The notes: generated by a model not told the origin, from the sequence alone. A stretch of 64,000 bases of DNA from Pedobacter sp. PF22-3 (GCF_026239555.1 NZ_JAPIVP010000007.1:124001-188000); one strand, 5' to 3'; numbered from the stretch's first letter, positions 25,201-31,747 are shown. A program made the numbers and translations.

Positions 25201-26421
25201 CCTCAATTCGTTGGTGTTCAGCGTAGTAGCACTTAAAGCAACTGTACTATTGTAACATGCAGCAATTGCTGTGTTTGCTGGCGTTGGCCGGCCTGCAGAG
25301 CGGATTACACCATAAACATTGATGGTTTGAGTAAGGTTTAAGGCAACTACAGAGCCAAGTGTAACCTTCACCCTATCGTATACTACATTGGCACCAGGAG
25401 AAAAAGGTATAGATACTGACTGCCCGCTATTGAGTAAACCCAATAAGTCTAGATCTAATAAGCTTGCTGCTGAACGCGTATATACCTGATTACCGCCATT
25501 ATATGCCGTTATAGAAATGTTTTGTAAAAGCCCTGCCGTTAGTAAGGCAGGCGAAGCACTAAGTCTGAGGTTAATATCATCGCCAGGATTTGATGGGGTT
25601 GCAAAATAGAAATTCTGGCTAATGGATGATCCTACGCCAAGTATCCCTAAACTCAATTGAGAAAAATTATTTGGATCAGAATCTATTGCCCTTTCACTAT
25701 TAGTTACCCCAGAACTGCCCAGCTGTAAGGCATCAAGAGTAATACCTGTTCCTTCGAAGCCTGTAGCAAATGCCTGCGCACATGGATCAGTACCTGAAGT
25801 ATAAAAAGCATAATAAACCTTTGTATTATTGGCAACCGAAACCAGAAGTGCATTGGTTACATCCTTAATAAAAACCCTGTCATAAGCCTGTGTTGGAGTT
25901 ATTGCCAGGTAAAAGAAACCATTTGCATCTTTTACCAACCGCAGGTTATCTGAAGAAAATCCGTTAATACTGTTACCTCCGGTAGGTGGAACTGCTGAGG
26001 CACCGTTTCTGGCCCCTACCTGGAATGAATGGTTTCCAAGAACTACCGTTCCACCTACATTCGCGAGCAAAGTACCTAAGCTACCACCTAATAAGCTGTT
26101 TAGCACATCTCCATCAAAATCTATTCTGATATAGGATGTTATTCCTGCAGCGATAGCAGCCGGGTATTTTAACTCCAGTTCACCGCTGTAAGAACCTACT
26201 CCAACAGCAATGCCGCCATATGAATTAACTGTAGCGAAATTGTTATTATCCAGGGTTGCATTGCTTGCGTTGTCTACCCTACTCTGGGCAGATACCGTAT
26301 TTGCAAAAATTTTTGCTTGTGCATACGATTTGGCCGAGAAGAGCGTTAATAAAATGATGACTACAATAAAAGCATTGCGGATTATCCCTGTGCGGGATGA
26401 GAAAGTATAGGTTTTCATCAT
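12961..26421 (-). CDS. Giant Ig-like-repeat surface protein with type B T9SS sorting domain (4,486 aa)
   Basis: A signal peptide (to about residue 35, ending SYAQ) is followed by a repetitive extracellular protein. Residues about 464-1304 and 1304-2144 are two tandem copies of an 840-residue block, each with five He_PIG-type putative Ig domains (LPAGL/ITGTPT pattern) and several Ig-like CxG...WYD modules. A 410-residue block then occurs twice (about 2310-2730 and 2730-3050). Residues about 3054-4044 are eleven tandem 90-residue modules. A fibronectin-III-like region precedes the C-terminal domain (about 4390-4486), which has IPNAFTPNNDGKNDIF, the W/G-rich turn and GVYVYMV of type B T9SS domains. 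It should be secreted through T9SS to the cell surface as an adhesin or matrix protein. No catalytic domain is visible. It is the first gene of the unit with PorP/SprF and PorE-like genes. Confidence 0.93.
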   Translation of the reverse strand: MMKTYTFSSRTGIIRNAFIVVIILLTLFSAKSYAQAKIFANTVSAQSRVDNASNATLDNNNFATVNSYGGIAVGVGSYSGELELKYPAAIAAGITSYIRIDFDGDVLNSLLGGSLGTLLANVGGTVVLGNHSFQVGARNGASAVPPTGGNSINGFSSDNLRLVKDANGFFYLAITPTQAYDRVFIKDVTNALLVSVANNTKVYYAFYTSGTDPCAQAFATGFEGTGITLDALQLGSSGVTNSERAIDSDPNNFSQLSLGILGVGSSISQNFYFATPSNPGDDINLRLSASPALLTAGLLQNISITAYNGGNQVYTRSAASLLDLDLLGLLNSGQSVSIPFSPGANVVYDRVKVTLGSVVALNLTQTINVYGVIRSAGRPTPANTAIAACYNSTVALSATTLNTNELRWYEAVEGGSALQTVAFNGTYNTPALTATKTYYVAARRLGCTAESARIPVVITVNPQIIFNGATLTNATPGFAYSKQLDVATGGTAGYTYALAAGSTLPAGLNLSSAGAITGTPTVANTYTFSVVATDAKGCKATATYNLTVTAALVLTPGALPGGLTGTVYPTQTIPVATGGTGPYTYTATGVPPGLTFNPTTREITGTPTQPGTYTIPVTVVDANGNTLISNYTLKITDPLLLPAATLADGTTGTVYTTQIIPSATGGTTPYTYSATGLPPGLAFNPSTRAITGTPTTIGTYTVPVMVTDADGKTVTTNYTININNPLLLPAATLPDGTEGTVYATQTLPAANGGVGPYTYVANNLPAGLSFNPVTREITGTPTQAGNNVIGVTVTDSQGKTASNTYAIKVNGTLTLPTKTLPNGIVGTSYLPQTLPAVTGGTSPYTYAATNLPPGLSFNPTTREISGTPTQGGTYNISLNATDANNNKATTNYTLTVTVNAPVVASATVCTGSTATLTVSNLQAGVTYNWYASTGSTPLVTGNNGTYVTPAVNSATVFYVEAVSGTAVSSRTSVTVSVNPPATLATVTTNNQVINSGQTTTLTATADAGNTIAWFDAPSAGTQVGTGTSFTTPALTATKTYYIETTSSNGCKSASRVPVTVTVINGGGATACNAANSQNTGINGICLLCAINGAGNSTDADANNFTRISLAVGVTATGYQQLIFPSTGIATDSIRLDLALPTGLADVGLLNNVTVTVLNGATVVRTVQLNGALLSLQLLSGNRFAATVLAGGAYDRVQVSFGALASALTSLDIYGATIVYPNPTFINGAQSICAGSTATLSATANGGTTLAWFDAPTGGNQVGTGANFTTPALTATTTYYVQVSKGTCSNTTRVPVVITVNPAIVFAGITLTNATIASPYSKQLPLATGGTPGYTYALASGSSLPAGLTLSTSGLVSGTPTATGNPTFDVVVTDTKGCNTTATFTLTVTPALALAPGALPNGVTGTAYTTNGIPAATGGTGPYTYSATGVPPGLTFNSATREITGTPTQTGTFTIPVTVTDANGNTITANYTLKVTDPLILPPATLADGTTGTVYTPQTIPSATGGSTPYTYSATGLPPGLTFDPATRTITGTPTQSGTFTVPVTVTDADGKTTTSNYTINIVNPLQLPAATLPDGTEGTVYATQTLPSATGGVGPYTYVANNLPAGLTFNPTTREVSGTPTQAGNYSIGVTATDSEGRTASNNYSLKVIGVLSLPGATLPNGIVGTPYPTQTLPAVTGGTAPYTYLATNLPPGLSFNTATREITGTPTLGGTFTISLTATDANGNKATTAYSLTVTVDAPVVAAATVCAGSSATLSVSNLQAGVTYNWYASTGSTPLVTNNTGVFVTPAVNAPTVFYVEAVSGTAVSSRTAVNVSVNPPATAATVTTNSQVINAGQSATLLATADAGNTIQWYDAATAGTQVGAGTSFTTPTLSATTTYYVETTNATGCKSASRVPVTVTVLNNGGGTACNAANAQNSGINGICLLCGITGAGNSTDADPTNFTRISLAVGVGGSGYQQLIFPAVGTATDSIRLDLALPTGLADAGLLNNVTVTILNGASVLKTVQLNGGLLSLSLLSGNRFLATVLAGGAYDRVQVSFGALATVLTSLDVYGATVIYPSPTITAGAQTICAGSTATLTATANGGTTLAWYDAATGGTQLATGQTFTTPALTATTTYYIQVSKAGCPNATRIPVTVTVTPALPTPVLATIANVCEGSSATLSVANPDAAVIYKWYDAAVGGTLVFTGAVFSTPALIAPTTYYVEAAQGNCTSAARAAAAVSVNPRPALPGVTASSSTVSPGQTAILTASSADPTYTFNWYTSNISTTPVYVGATYVTPPLLATTTYYVEAVSTNGCTSASRVQITITVDGNGSPNPVPCEAATTQVGGVTGVALLSGVFNPTLAIDNDTQTASSLVMPVGALGASVYQRVGFGSLSKVGDTVRVLVSSPGKLLSLSLLGNASITSYVGANSNGDSRLLNDNLLNIQLLSGNTQALITFVPTNVFDGVEVRLNSGVLGALTSINLNYAQRILVAPTVASANVTACVGQTAQLEVSNPSASLTYRWYDATGTYLTGKDGIIFTTPVLTGDTRFYVAAVSATGCVSYKTVVNVTTNPAPVAPDLLSVSVNTCPNTSVTLQVKNPIAGTTYNWYDTATSTTALFTGDNFITPLITADRSYFVAAINSCGSSSTRTEARIILGTIDVPVITPSSITISEGSVAVLKATSSTAGATINWYTTANGVVPVFTGETYVTPQLSATTTYYVEATIPGGCTATSRATVTVTVIPNGNPVTTPCGAATTTVASGVTGVALLAGVFNPAFAVDNDINTGSSLVIPVGLLGASVYHQVGFTGLSNVGDTLRVKITTPGTLLSAGVLSNLTVTTYQGTTSNNDAVSISNPLISLKLLTGGTSAILTFVPASKFDGAELRLSSGLLGALTSVNLDYAQRVITTPTVTATTASACQGSSATLSVQNPQAGVVYKWYLGTTYQAGKDGPTFTTDPALAAGTYTYSVTATANGCETPGTKVTVTILTPPVAPVPSTNNPTTTCIGSPATLSVQAVAGVTYNWYDAAVAGNMLVTNNSSFTTSASLAAGTYDYYVEAVSGTGCSNATRTKVSITVNPSALSTDLTVTGTTSLCASGTAVLTATSTTVTSPVFTWYTDAALTQVAYVGAVFNTPAITTTTKYYVTVSGTNKCANTAGNAKEVTIMVNPTATQADINLAGTSTVCGGASVTLNATSTTVTNPIFTWYSDAALTTVAFTGANFVTPVLSATTTYYVTVKGDNKCENTAANAKSITITVNPAATNSDIAVSGITSICKGSTAALSASTTTVINPVFTWYSNANLTTVAYVGASFTTPALNATTTYYVTVKGDNKCENLAASAEVITVTVKEFATSADIAVSNAQTCSGSTVILMASSTTVTQPVFTWYSDASLTNAVFTGPTFTVTGLTATTTYYVSVKGANKCENSAADAKAVTVTVNPLATTTDIILNGSTVACAGSSAALSATSPTVINSVFTWYSDAALTNVSFIGATFTTPPLNATTTYYVTVKGDNKCENAPGTARVITITVSPVATAADITAADATICSGSGTTLVAGTTTVTNPIFTWYNDAALTSVAYVGTSFVTPVLTATTKYYVTVKGDNKCENSAITAKVVTVNVNPGATAADITLSTPTLVCGSGTAIINASSTTVTNPVFTWYNDASLTSVAFTGPIFTTPVLTATTTYYVTVKGSNKCENSAANAAAVTIIVNPIAVATDIVVNGSTNICGGSAAVLTASSTTVTNPVFTWYTNAALTDVAFVGAVFTTPTLTANANYYVTVKGDNKCENSAATAKSVNVVVNPVASATDVTAADATICAGSSAGLVASTTTVTNPVFTWYSDAALTIPVFTGATFNTPALTSTTKYYLTVKGDNRCESSAANAKVVTVNVNDVGTAADITLSTPAKVCGSGTAVINASSTTVTNPVFTWYNDASLTSVAFTGPIFTTPVLTATTTYYVTVKGTNKCENTAANSKTVTVTVNPIAVATDITVNGSTSVCANTAATLAATSTTVTNPIFTWYSDATLNTVVFTGAVFTTPVLTANATYYVTVKGDNKCENTAATARAVAITVNASPNNPIVSAPNGGICAGDGATLTVTNAQAGVTYEWYNAAVGGNLLFTGSTFNVTALSTTTDYYVLAIGTGGCNNNGGRVKVTVTVNTKPSVPTVAAASVSICTGSSAILTVTNPQTGVTYNWYTASVGGTIAGTGVNFTTPAVNANTTYYVEGANGNCISSSRTAVNVIALPVPVAPASVTPANGTLCAGSSTILTVNNPVAGLVYRWYAASSGGAVLAEGITFTTPNLNATTIYYVEAIAVGGCASATRTGVTVTLLPVLDKPTVVVQATTANSVTFAWAAVAGATAYEVSLDNGLTWVNPTSGSTGTTYLVSGLKPDQSVSILVRAKGQTACQTSQNGSATGKAANPFGDQVYIPNAFTPNNDGKNDIFLIYGNTISSAKMSVYTQWGQLIFQSDNVANGWDGTFKGVNQPIGVYVYMVDITFSNGTTSMRKGTVTLIR
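14290..17258 (-). repeat. Eleven tandem Ig-like modules of about 270 bp
   Basis: Eleven consecutive units of about 90 codons share the frame NP..TADI......C.GS...L.AS.TTVTNPVFTWY.DA.LT.V.F.G..F.TP.L.ATT.YYVTVKG.NKCEN.A..A..VTV.V. Each has two Cys, likely a disulfide. Units 6-7-8 and 9-10-11 match one another in order (TAAD, LSTP, VNGS types), so the last six units are a duplicated trio. The reverse strand stays open through most units, which makes spurious antisense frames. Confidence 0.85.
17720..20010 (-). repeat. Repeated 1.24-kb block within the giant gene (two copies)
   Basis: Two segments about 1,240 bp apart encode the same order: an ATT-rich linker, GVTGVALL[AS]GVFNP, a lectin-like strand region with DNDTQ or DNDIN, GALTS[IV]NL.YAQR, then Ig-like CxG/WY modules. 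The copies start near 19470 and 18230 reading leftward. Protein similarity is high but not near-identical, so this duplication is older than the 2.5-kb one. Confidence 0.7.
19990..25030 (-). repeat. Tandem 2.5-kb duplication within the giant gene
   Basis: The segments about 22510-25030 and 19990-22510 encode the same domain order over about 840 residues: five He_PIG domains, two Ig-like modules (VTYNWYASTGSTPLV is identical in both), then CNAANxQNxGINGICLLC, a discoidin-like region (TDSIRLDLALPTGLAD) and another Ig-like module. The period is about 2,520 bp, a whole number of codons. Confidence 0.85.
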
Positions 26422-26501
26422 ATCAGGCGTATTTAGGAGACTTACTATGTGCTAATGCTACTGTATGGCATGATGCTTTCAGGCGCATTATATTCTAGTG
26501 A

Positions 26502-26509
26502 CAAATCTA
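26502..26509 (-). promoter_or_regulatory. Possible -7 element of the giant surface-protein unit
   Basis: On the minus strand TAGATTTG fits the TAnnTTTG consensus about 80 bases before the start codon at 26421. No TTTG was found at the proper distance upstream, so this is tentative. Confidence 0.35.
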
Positions 26510-26661
26510 TATTTAGAATAGCTTTCTGTCTTATCCATTACTATTCATTTTTATCCCAACCATTTCATTCATTTTATTCATACCGAGCTTTCTTGGTGAA
26601 TAGATTTCTTCAATTGTTAAATTATGATGACATTAGCGTTAGTCATCCCATCTGTTAATTA

Positions 26662-29253
26662 ATGAATGCTAACGATCTCCTTATCGAACTCCGGAAATTT
26701 GTCCTCATAAAGTCTGGTCTGAGAAATATCGACCCGGCTCATTGTAAGATTATTTCTGAATATGTATATCAGGAAACCAAAAACTATGTAAGTGAAACAA
26801 CGATCAAAAGATTTTTTGGCTTTGCAAACACTTTACATAAATTCTCTTTATTTACTTTAAACAGCCTGTCGCAATATATAGGTTATAACGATTGGGATTC
26901 ATTTTGCAAAGACAAGGAAAGTCAGACAACTTCTGCCCATAGTATATGGCAGGATTTAAAGTTAAAAACACATGCCATTACAGAAGTATCGTTAATTGCA
27001 AAAAAAAATAATTCAGGTGTTCCATTTAATACTACCGCTAATAGAAGTTTTTTTTATCCAGACTTTGATTATTTCTTAAAAAACAATTACCAGTTTACAA
27101 CGGTAAGTGCCCAGCCTGGCCAAGGTAAATCGATACTGCTTGCACACATGGTAGAGTATTTTTTCGTTTCAGAAAATGCCCTTTACAAAAACGATATCGT
27201 TTTATTAATTAATTCTACCAGTATTAATACCATTATCCAAAGTGGTGTTACTTTAAAAGAGTGGTTTTTAAAAGAATTTAAATTCGGAAGCTTTGGCGAA
27301 TTAATCAGTTTTTTTAAAAAAAATCCCGAAAAGAGAGAGGGCCGTTTTGTTATTATTGTAGATGGTATTGATGCACATTTAGCTAAAAGCAATTATTTTA
27401 AAATATTTATTGACCTTTTATATAGCATAGAAGAAAACAATTTTGTTAAGTTCATATTTGGCTTGCGAACAGATACATGGATCAATCTTCAGCCTGCCAT
27501 TAATGGCTCTGCATCTTTAACTAAAGCCTGGTATACGGGATTATTTTATGATGAGGAAACCTTAAGTAATGTACCATCGTTAAATGTTGATGAGATACTC
27601 TATACCTTAAGCCATATAGAAAATAAAATTATCAATCGGGCAGATGTAAGTTTGCAACTTTTAACCCAGTTTAAAACACCTTTCTGGTTACAGATTTATT
27701 TCAAGCTTAAAGATGAAAATCAACAACTTGAGCTGAATAACCCATTATTATGTTATGAATTAATTAGCTATTTTTTGGAAAAACGCGTATTCCTGGCAAA
27801 AAAAAGCACCGAAAAAATATTTCTCCTCAAAAAAATAAGCAATTGCATTTCAGAAGGGCATAAAAAGTTAAGGGTTGCCAAAGAAAAAATCCTGAGCTAC
27901 ATCAATTGTTATCCTGATGCCTATGAAGAGCTTTTGAATGCCGGCATTATCATTGAAGAAAAAAGGTTAAGTACAACCATTCCTACAGAAATCGTCCGCT
28001 TTTTAAATGATGATATCTATACTTATTTTCTATTTATACAGATTACCGATAAATTTGATTATAAACCTGATAAACTATTTTTCGAGTACATTTTAGATAG
28101 TTTTCCTGGTCAGAATTCCAAAAGAGATCATATCCTTAACTGGTCTATCAGATTTTGTATTAACCGAAATGAAATTGCTGCTTTAAAAAGCATCTTCAGG
28201 TTACCATTTTCCAACCGTGAAAAAAACAATGCTTTCGATTTTATCTGTTACGTATCGAAATACGAGCTAAGCAAAACCAATGCAAATTTCAATAAGCTGA
28301 GCATAGGTATAGATTTTATTGATATTATGGCTACAGGGCGAACCATGAGCAACCTGTACAAAGAAACCATCAGAACCATATCGGATAATGTACTGAATGA
28401 AGACATTCAGATTATGCTACATGTAATAGAATGCACTGTAAATCTTATTGATGTAGATAAAATGGCATTAACCAATACCATGCAGTTGCTCAAGAGAAAT
28501 TATAAAAGATTAAATGAACTGTTTCCGATTAACCCCTACGATTTAATTCTATATTTTCATAACAATCTAAACAACAAACCTAATGAGAGCAAAAGCCTTG
28601 AAGATAAAATAATAAAACTTTGCAAAGAGATCGATCAGAGCAAACCAAGGAAAAACGAAGAAATCACTTCTGCCGAAATGCTCACTTACCGATTGGTGGT
28701 GATTGCCCTGTTCTCTCAAAAAAATTATGCAGAATGCCACCGTTTTATTATGGCTATACTGCGTAAATATCCGAATATTTTTTACGTCAGGCATTCTGTA
28801 TTTGCCCCGTTTTTATTGCTTCAGTTAGGGCAAACCTATATTAAACTCAACTATTTTAAAAAAGCGCAGCGCATTATACAGTTTGTAGATAAGATCATCA
28901 GCAGTGATTACACCTATTACACCAATTTTATATTGGCCAGCTTTAATGTTTTTAAAGCTAACTTTTACAATGCCACACATCATTACGAACAAGCACTTAT
29001 AGAAACTAATATTGGTTTGGACATTACTAAAAAGAATAATTTTAAGATGTTCGAAATAGCCTTATTATTAAGTAAAATTGATACCCTGAAACATACAGAA
29101 GAATCGGAAGAAGTATCAAACGTTATTAAAGAGCTGCTCAACTTTTTAACGGTCCATAAGCTTTCTATGCCCGACTATTCTAACCTCAGCAGCCACGAGT
29201 TTGAGCATACCTTTAAAATTTTAAAATCTTACCGCCGGCACCAAAACTTATAA
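26662..29253 (+). CDS. STAND-like P-loop ATPase with N-terminal HTH-like module
   Basis: The 863-residue protein is probably a cytosolic signalling ATPase. Residues about 1-85 hold a module seen at the N-terminus of other Bacteroidota regulators, with pattern SETTIKRFFGF...SLFTLNSLSQYIGYNDWDSF, which looks like a helix-turn-helix. A P-loop NTPase follows, with Walker A AQPGQGKS (150-157) and Walker B VIIVDGID (230-237), in the style of NACHT/STAND proteins. The C-terminal third is helical and TPR-like (LLQLGQTYIKLNYFKKAQRII, YEQALIETNIGLDI). There is no signal peptide. It is transcribed away from the giant surface-protein gene, with 240 bases between starts, so it may regulate that unit. An anti-phage role is possible for this class but nothing nearby supports it. 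Confidence 0.8.
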   Translation: MNANDLLIELRKFVLIKSGLRNIDPAHCKIISEYVYQETKNYVSETTIKRFFGFANTLHKFSLFTLNSLSQYIGYNDWDSFCKDKESQTTSAHSIWQDLKLKTHAITEVSLIAKKNNSGVPFNTTANRSFFYPDFDYFLKNNYQFTTVSAQPGQGKSILLAHMVEYFFVSENALYKNDIVLLINSTSINTIIQSGVTLKEWFLKEFKFGSFGELISFFKKNPEKREGRFVIIVDGIDAHLAKSNYFKIFIDLLYSIEENNFVKFIFGLRTDTWINLQPAINGSASLTKAWYTGLFYDEETLSNVPSLNVDEILYTLSHIENKIINRADVSLQLLTQFKTPFWLQIYFKLKDENQQLELNNPLLCYELISYFLEKRVFLAKKSTEKIFLLKKISNCISEGHKKLRVAKEKILSYINCYPDAYEELLNAGIIIEEKRLSTTIPTEIVRFLNDDIYTYFLFIQITDKFDYKPDKLFFEYILDSFPGQNSKRDHILNWSIRFCINRNEIAALKSIFRLPFSNREKNNAFDFICYVSKYELSKTNANFNKLSIGIDFIDIMATGRTMSNLYKETIRTISDNVLNEDIQIMLHVIECTVNLIDVDKMALTNTMQLLKRNYKRLNELFPINPYDLILYFHNNLNNKPNESKSLEDKIIKLCKEIDQSKPRKNEEITSAEMLTYRLVVIALFSQKNYAECHRFIMAILRKYPNIFYVRHSVFAPFLLLQLGQTYIKLNYFKKAQRIIQFVDKIISSDYTYYTNFILASFNVFKANFYNATHHYEQALIETNIGLDITKKNNFKMFEIALLLSKIDTLKHTEESEEVSNVIKELLNFLTVHKLSMPDYSNLSSHEFEHTFKILKSYRRHQNL

Positions 29254-29666
29254 TAAAGGCTGTATTTTTCAATTCGGTCCGTGTTTTTTTTTGAAGCGCA
29301 AGGCTTGGCCAAAACACCAAATTCACCCCCGTTTTCCGCTTTTACGCTTCGCTGCCTCGTTCCTCGTTGCTGCAGGGTAACCGCTTCAACCAGGGCTAGG
29401 TGGCTGCTACAGTATTCCATTTGTGGGGTTGCCAGGCGCAGAACCCTCTGTTCCTAAACCCGACAGCAGCGAAAATACTTTTTGTTGCAACAACATTGAA
29501 TCAGCATGACAACAGCACAAAAAGATTGAAGCGTCCGCCTGCAGTACGGGCAGGAATGGCGGGACTAAAGCGGCCAAGAACCACCAGCCAATCATTTCCC
29601 AATACTGAAATTATTATTACATCTATATATTATACAGGGATAAGCACTTCTGCACACCAAGAACTA
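29254..29666. other. Intergenic block with unusual composition, candidate dispersed repeat
   Basis: No gene is supported. The middle (about 29330-29600) is richer in G+C than its surroundings. It contains inverted segments such as CCTGC/GCAGG around 29538-29554 and strings like GCCTCGTTCCTCGTTGCTGCAG and CCCGACAGCAGCGAAAATAC that resemble, from memory, a long intergenic repeat in Pedobacter genomes. A degenerate GGTCCGTG begins at 29276. Short frames on both strands through it look random. Confidence 0.45.
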
Positions 29667-30506
29667 CTATTTAATCAGGTTATAAAGTTCGTCCAGTTTA
29701 GGCGAAAGTACAATCTCTATCCTTCTGTTTTTACTTCTTCCATCTGCATTTGCATTAGAACCAAGGGGTTGAAATTCACCTTTACCAGTTGCGGTCATTC
29801 TTACACTTTCTACCTTCTCGTTCTCTGTTAAATAACGTACAACAGAAGTAGCTCTCAATACACTTAAATCCCAGTTATCTTTAATCTGCCCCAGGTTATT
29901 TATTTTCTGGTTATCGGTATGGCCCTCAACTGCAATGTTAATTTCTGGCTGCTGTTTTAATACATTGGCCAATTGTGTTAAAGCCTGCTTACCTTTTTCA
30001 TCAATAATGATACTTCCAGATGGAAATAAGAGTTTATCAGTTAGGGAAACATATACTTTACCATTTTTAATCTCTACCGTTAAACCATTTTTGGTAAAGC
30101 CCAATAGGGCCTGCTGAAGTTTTTCTTTGAGCGAGTTGGTGGCTTCATCGCGTTTGCGCAACACTTCTTCCACTTCTTTTAAGCGCTTTTCGCGGGCAGC
30201 TAAATCGCCAGATAATTTGGTAATTTCGCTTGAAGAATTATTTTTAAGCTTTTTGTAGTTGGCATCAACAGTATTGTAACTATTTTGCAGATCGCGTAGT
30301 TCTTCAGCCATTAATGTGGTATCCTTTTTCAACTTTGATACTTCTTTTTCAAGATTTTCAATTTTAATCAAACCTTCGTTAAATGCCGTATAAAGTGAAT
30401 CTTTGGTTCCTAATAAAGCTTTATATTTTTTAGGAGATAATACAACACAAGAAGTTAGCGAAGAAAAAAAGAGGAAAACGGCAAAGGCAAAAAAGGTATT
30501 TTTCAT
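29667..30506 (-). CDS. OmpA-family lipoprotein with coiled coil
   Basis: The 279 residues begin with a lipoprotein signal ending LTSC (Cys near residue 20), so it is probably anchored in the outer membrane. Residues about 35-130 are a long charged coiled coil (EVSKLKKDTTLMAEELRDLQN, LAAREKRLKEVEEVLRKRDE). The C-terminal OmpA domain (about 150-275) has AVEGHTDNQKI, LSVLRATSVVRYL and the peptidoglycan-binding SKNRRIEIVL motif. The protein likely tethers the outer membrane to peptidoglycan. It is separated by 65 bases from the DUF2461 gene upstream on the same strand, so co-transcription is possible. Confidence 0.9.
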   Translation of the reverse strand: MKNTFFAFAVFLFFSSLTSCVVLSPKKYKALLGTKDSLYTAFNEGLIKIENLEKEVSKLKKDTTLMAEELRDLQNSYNTVDANYKKLKNNSSSEITKLSGDLAAREKRLKEVEEVLRKRDEATNSLKEKLQQALLGFTKNGLTVEIKNGKVYVSLTDKLLFPSGSIIIDEKGKQALTQLANVLKQQPEINIAVEGHTDNQKINNLGQIKDNWDLSVLRATSVVRYLTENEKVESVRMTATGKGEFQPLGSNANADGRSKNRRIEIVLSPKLDELYNLIK

Positions 30507-30571
30507 GTTTAAGGTTTCAAGATAAATTATTTATGATAACTGGTTATTGAAAACTGACAACTGTTAATTGG

Positions 30572-31234
30572 TTACTGATCAATGGCGTTCCGTAAAAATG
30601 CAACTAATGGTTGTACTGTTTTAAAAGAACTTATCAACTTATTAACGAGGTTTGGTTTTAAAAATTCTTCATCATCGATTTTTGTGGTGGCTTCGAAGCT
30701 TTTCAGCTTTAAAAATTCGATGTTTGGATCTGCAGGATCATAGCCCTTCGGAGCATTTTTAAGGGCATTATCAACACCTAACTTAAAATTTTTCTTAAAA
30801 TCCTTTTCATTAATAATTTCTTTAAAATCGCCTATATTATAATCAATTTCTTGTCTGATTAATTTTAAATGCGCTGCTTCGGGCATCCAGTAGCCACCCG
30901 CAATAAAGCTTTTGCCAGGCTGAATATGAAGGTAATAACCCGGCTCGTTGCCTCCTCTGCTTTTTGCCGAAAACCAAATACCAAAGTTATTTTTATAAGG
31001 ATCTTTATTTTTACTGAAGCGAACATCACGGTAAATGCGCAACAGGCTTTTTTTAGGATCAGCCTCTGCTGAAAGTAATGCATCTACCTTGGCCAGTTCG
31101 GGAATGAGCGTGCTTACCAAAGCCAAAACATCCGCTTTGGCCGCTTCGTAAACCTCTTTATTGGTAGCAAACCATTCGCGGTTATTATTTTCGGCAACGT
31201 CTTTTATAAATTTTAGGGTTTCTTTTTTTAACAT
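30572..31234 (-). CDS. DUF2461 domain-containing protein
   Basis: The 220-residue soluble protein matches the DUF2461 (TIGR02453) family in length and motifs: NNREWFATNKEVYEAA near the start, LLRIYRDVRFSKNKDPYKNNFGIWF, then GYYLHIQPGKSFIAGGYWMPEA. The family is widespread and its function is unknown. No signal peptide or catalytic motif is evident. It lies between the DUF983 gene and the OmpA lipoprotein gene, all reading leftward. Confidence 0.92.
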   Translation of the reverse strand: MLKKETLKFIKDVAENNNREWFATNKEVYEAAKADVLALVSTLIPELAKVDALLSAEADPKKSLLRIYRDVRFSKNKDPYKNNFGIWFSAKSRGGNEPGYYLHIQPGKSFIAGGYWMPEAAHLKLIRQEIDYNIGDFKEIINEKDFKKNFKLGVDNALKNAPKGYDPADPNIEFLKLKSFEATTKIDDEEFLKPNLVNKLISSFKTVQPLVAFLRNAIDQ

Positions 31235-31344
31235 ATATTATGGTTCATTCGTTCACTGGTCATTTGTTTATTGGGCTCGTAACGGATGGCCGAAATCGGT
31301 TAATCGCCGCTAAACGCTTCTCGATAATCCCTTAACCAAACGGC

Positions 31345-31743
31345 CTACTTATCATAATAGGGCTTATACTTAATATTTGGCGATAAAACATGAAGCAATA
31401 TTATTCTCGAATAACGGTAGTTAAAGGGATAGAGGATAAAACAACCTGTGAAAATAACAATCAGATAAGGCCAGAAAGTATCATCGGTAAGTGGTCCAAA
31501 AATGAGATAAGTTAGAAAACTGGCAAAAAGCATTTCAATTACATTCATGGCATAACTTACATACATGGCTGCATAAAAGTAACCTGGTTCAATTTCTATC
31601 CGTTGGGCGCAATGTCCACAGATTTCTTTGGTGTGCTGAATGTTCCAGCCGTACATACTGCCTGTAAAAATATCTCCCCTACGGCAATGTGGGCATTTAC
31701 AATGCACAATGGCGTAGAGTTTCGAGGTAGTTTGACCAGACAT
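31345..31743 (-). CDS. DUF983 family membrane protein with zinc-ribbon cysteines
   Basis: The 132-residue protein fits DUF983. It starts with a zinc-ribbon-like pair, CKCPHCRRGDIFTG and CGHC, and then has two membrane helices (AMYVSYAMNVIEMLFASFLTYLIF and WPYLIVIFTGCFILYPFNY). Function is unknown, though the family often occurs near respiratory or maturation genes. The upstream gene ends only 4 bases away, so the two are co-transcribed. Confidence 0.9.
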   Translation of the reverse strand: MSGQTTSKLYAIVHCKCPHCRRGDIFTGSMYGWNIQHTKEICGHCAQRIEIEPGYFYAAMYVSYAMNVIEMLFASFLTYLIFGPLTDDTFWPYLIVIFTGCFILYPFNYRYSRIILLHVLSPNIKYKPYYDK

Positions 31744-31747
31744 ACTT

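Noticed and set aside
26662..29253. Anti-phage NACHT system
   Set aside because: Only the P-loop resemblance supports it. No effector nuclease, TIR or transmembrane part, and no other defence gene nearby; a regulatory role fits context better.
29400..29831. 143-codon plus-strand frame over the repeat-like block
   Set aside because: It crosses the intergenic block and runs antisense into the OmpA gene; no signal, motif or codon bias to support it.
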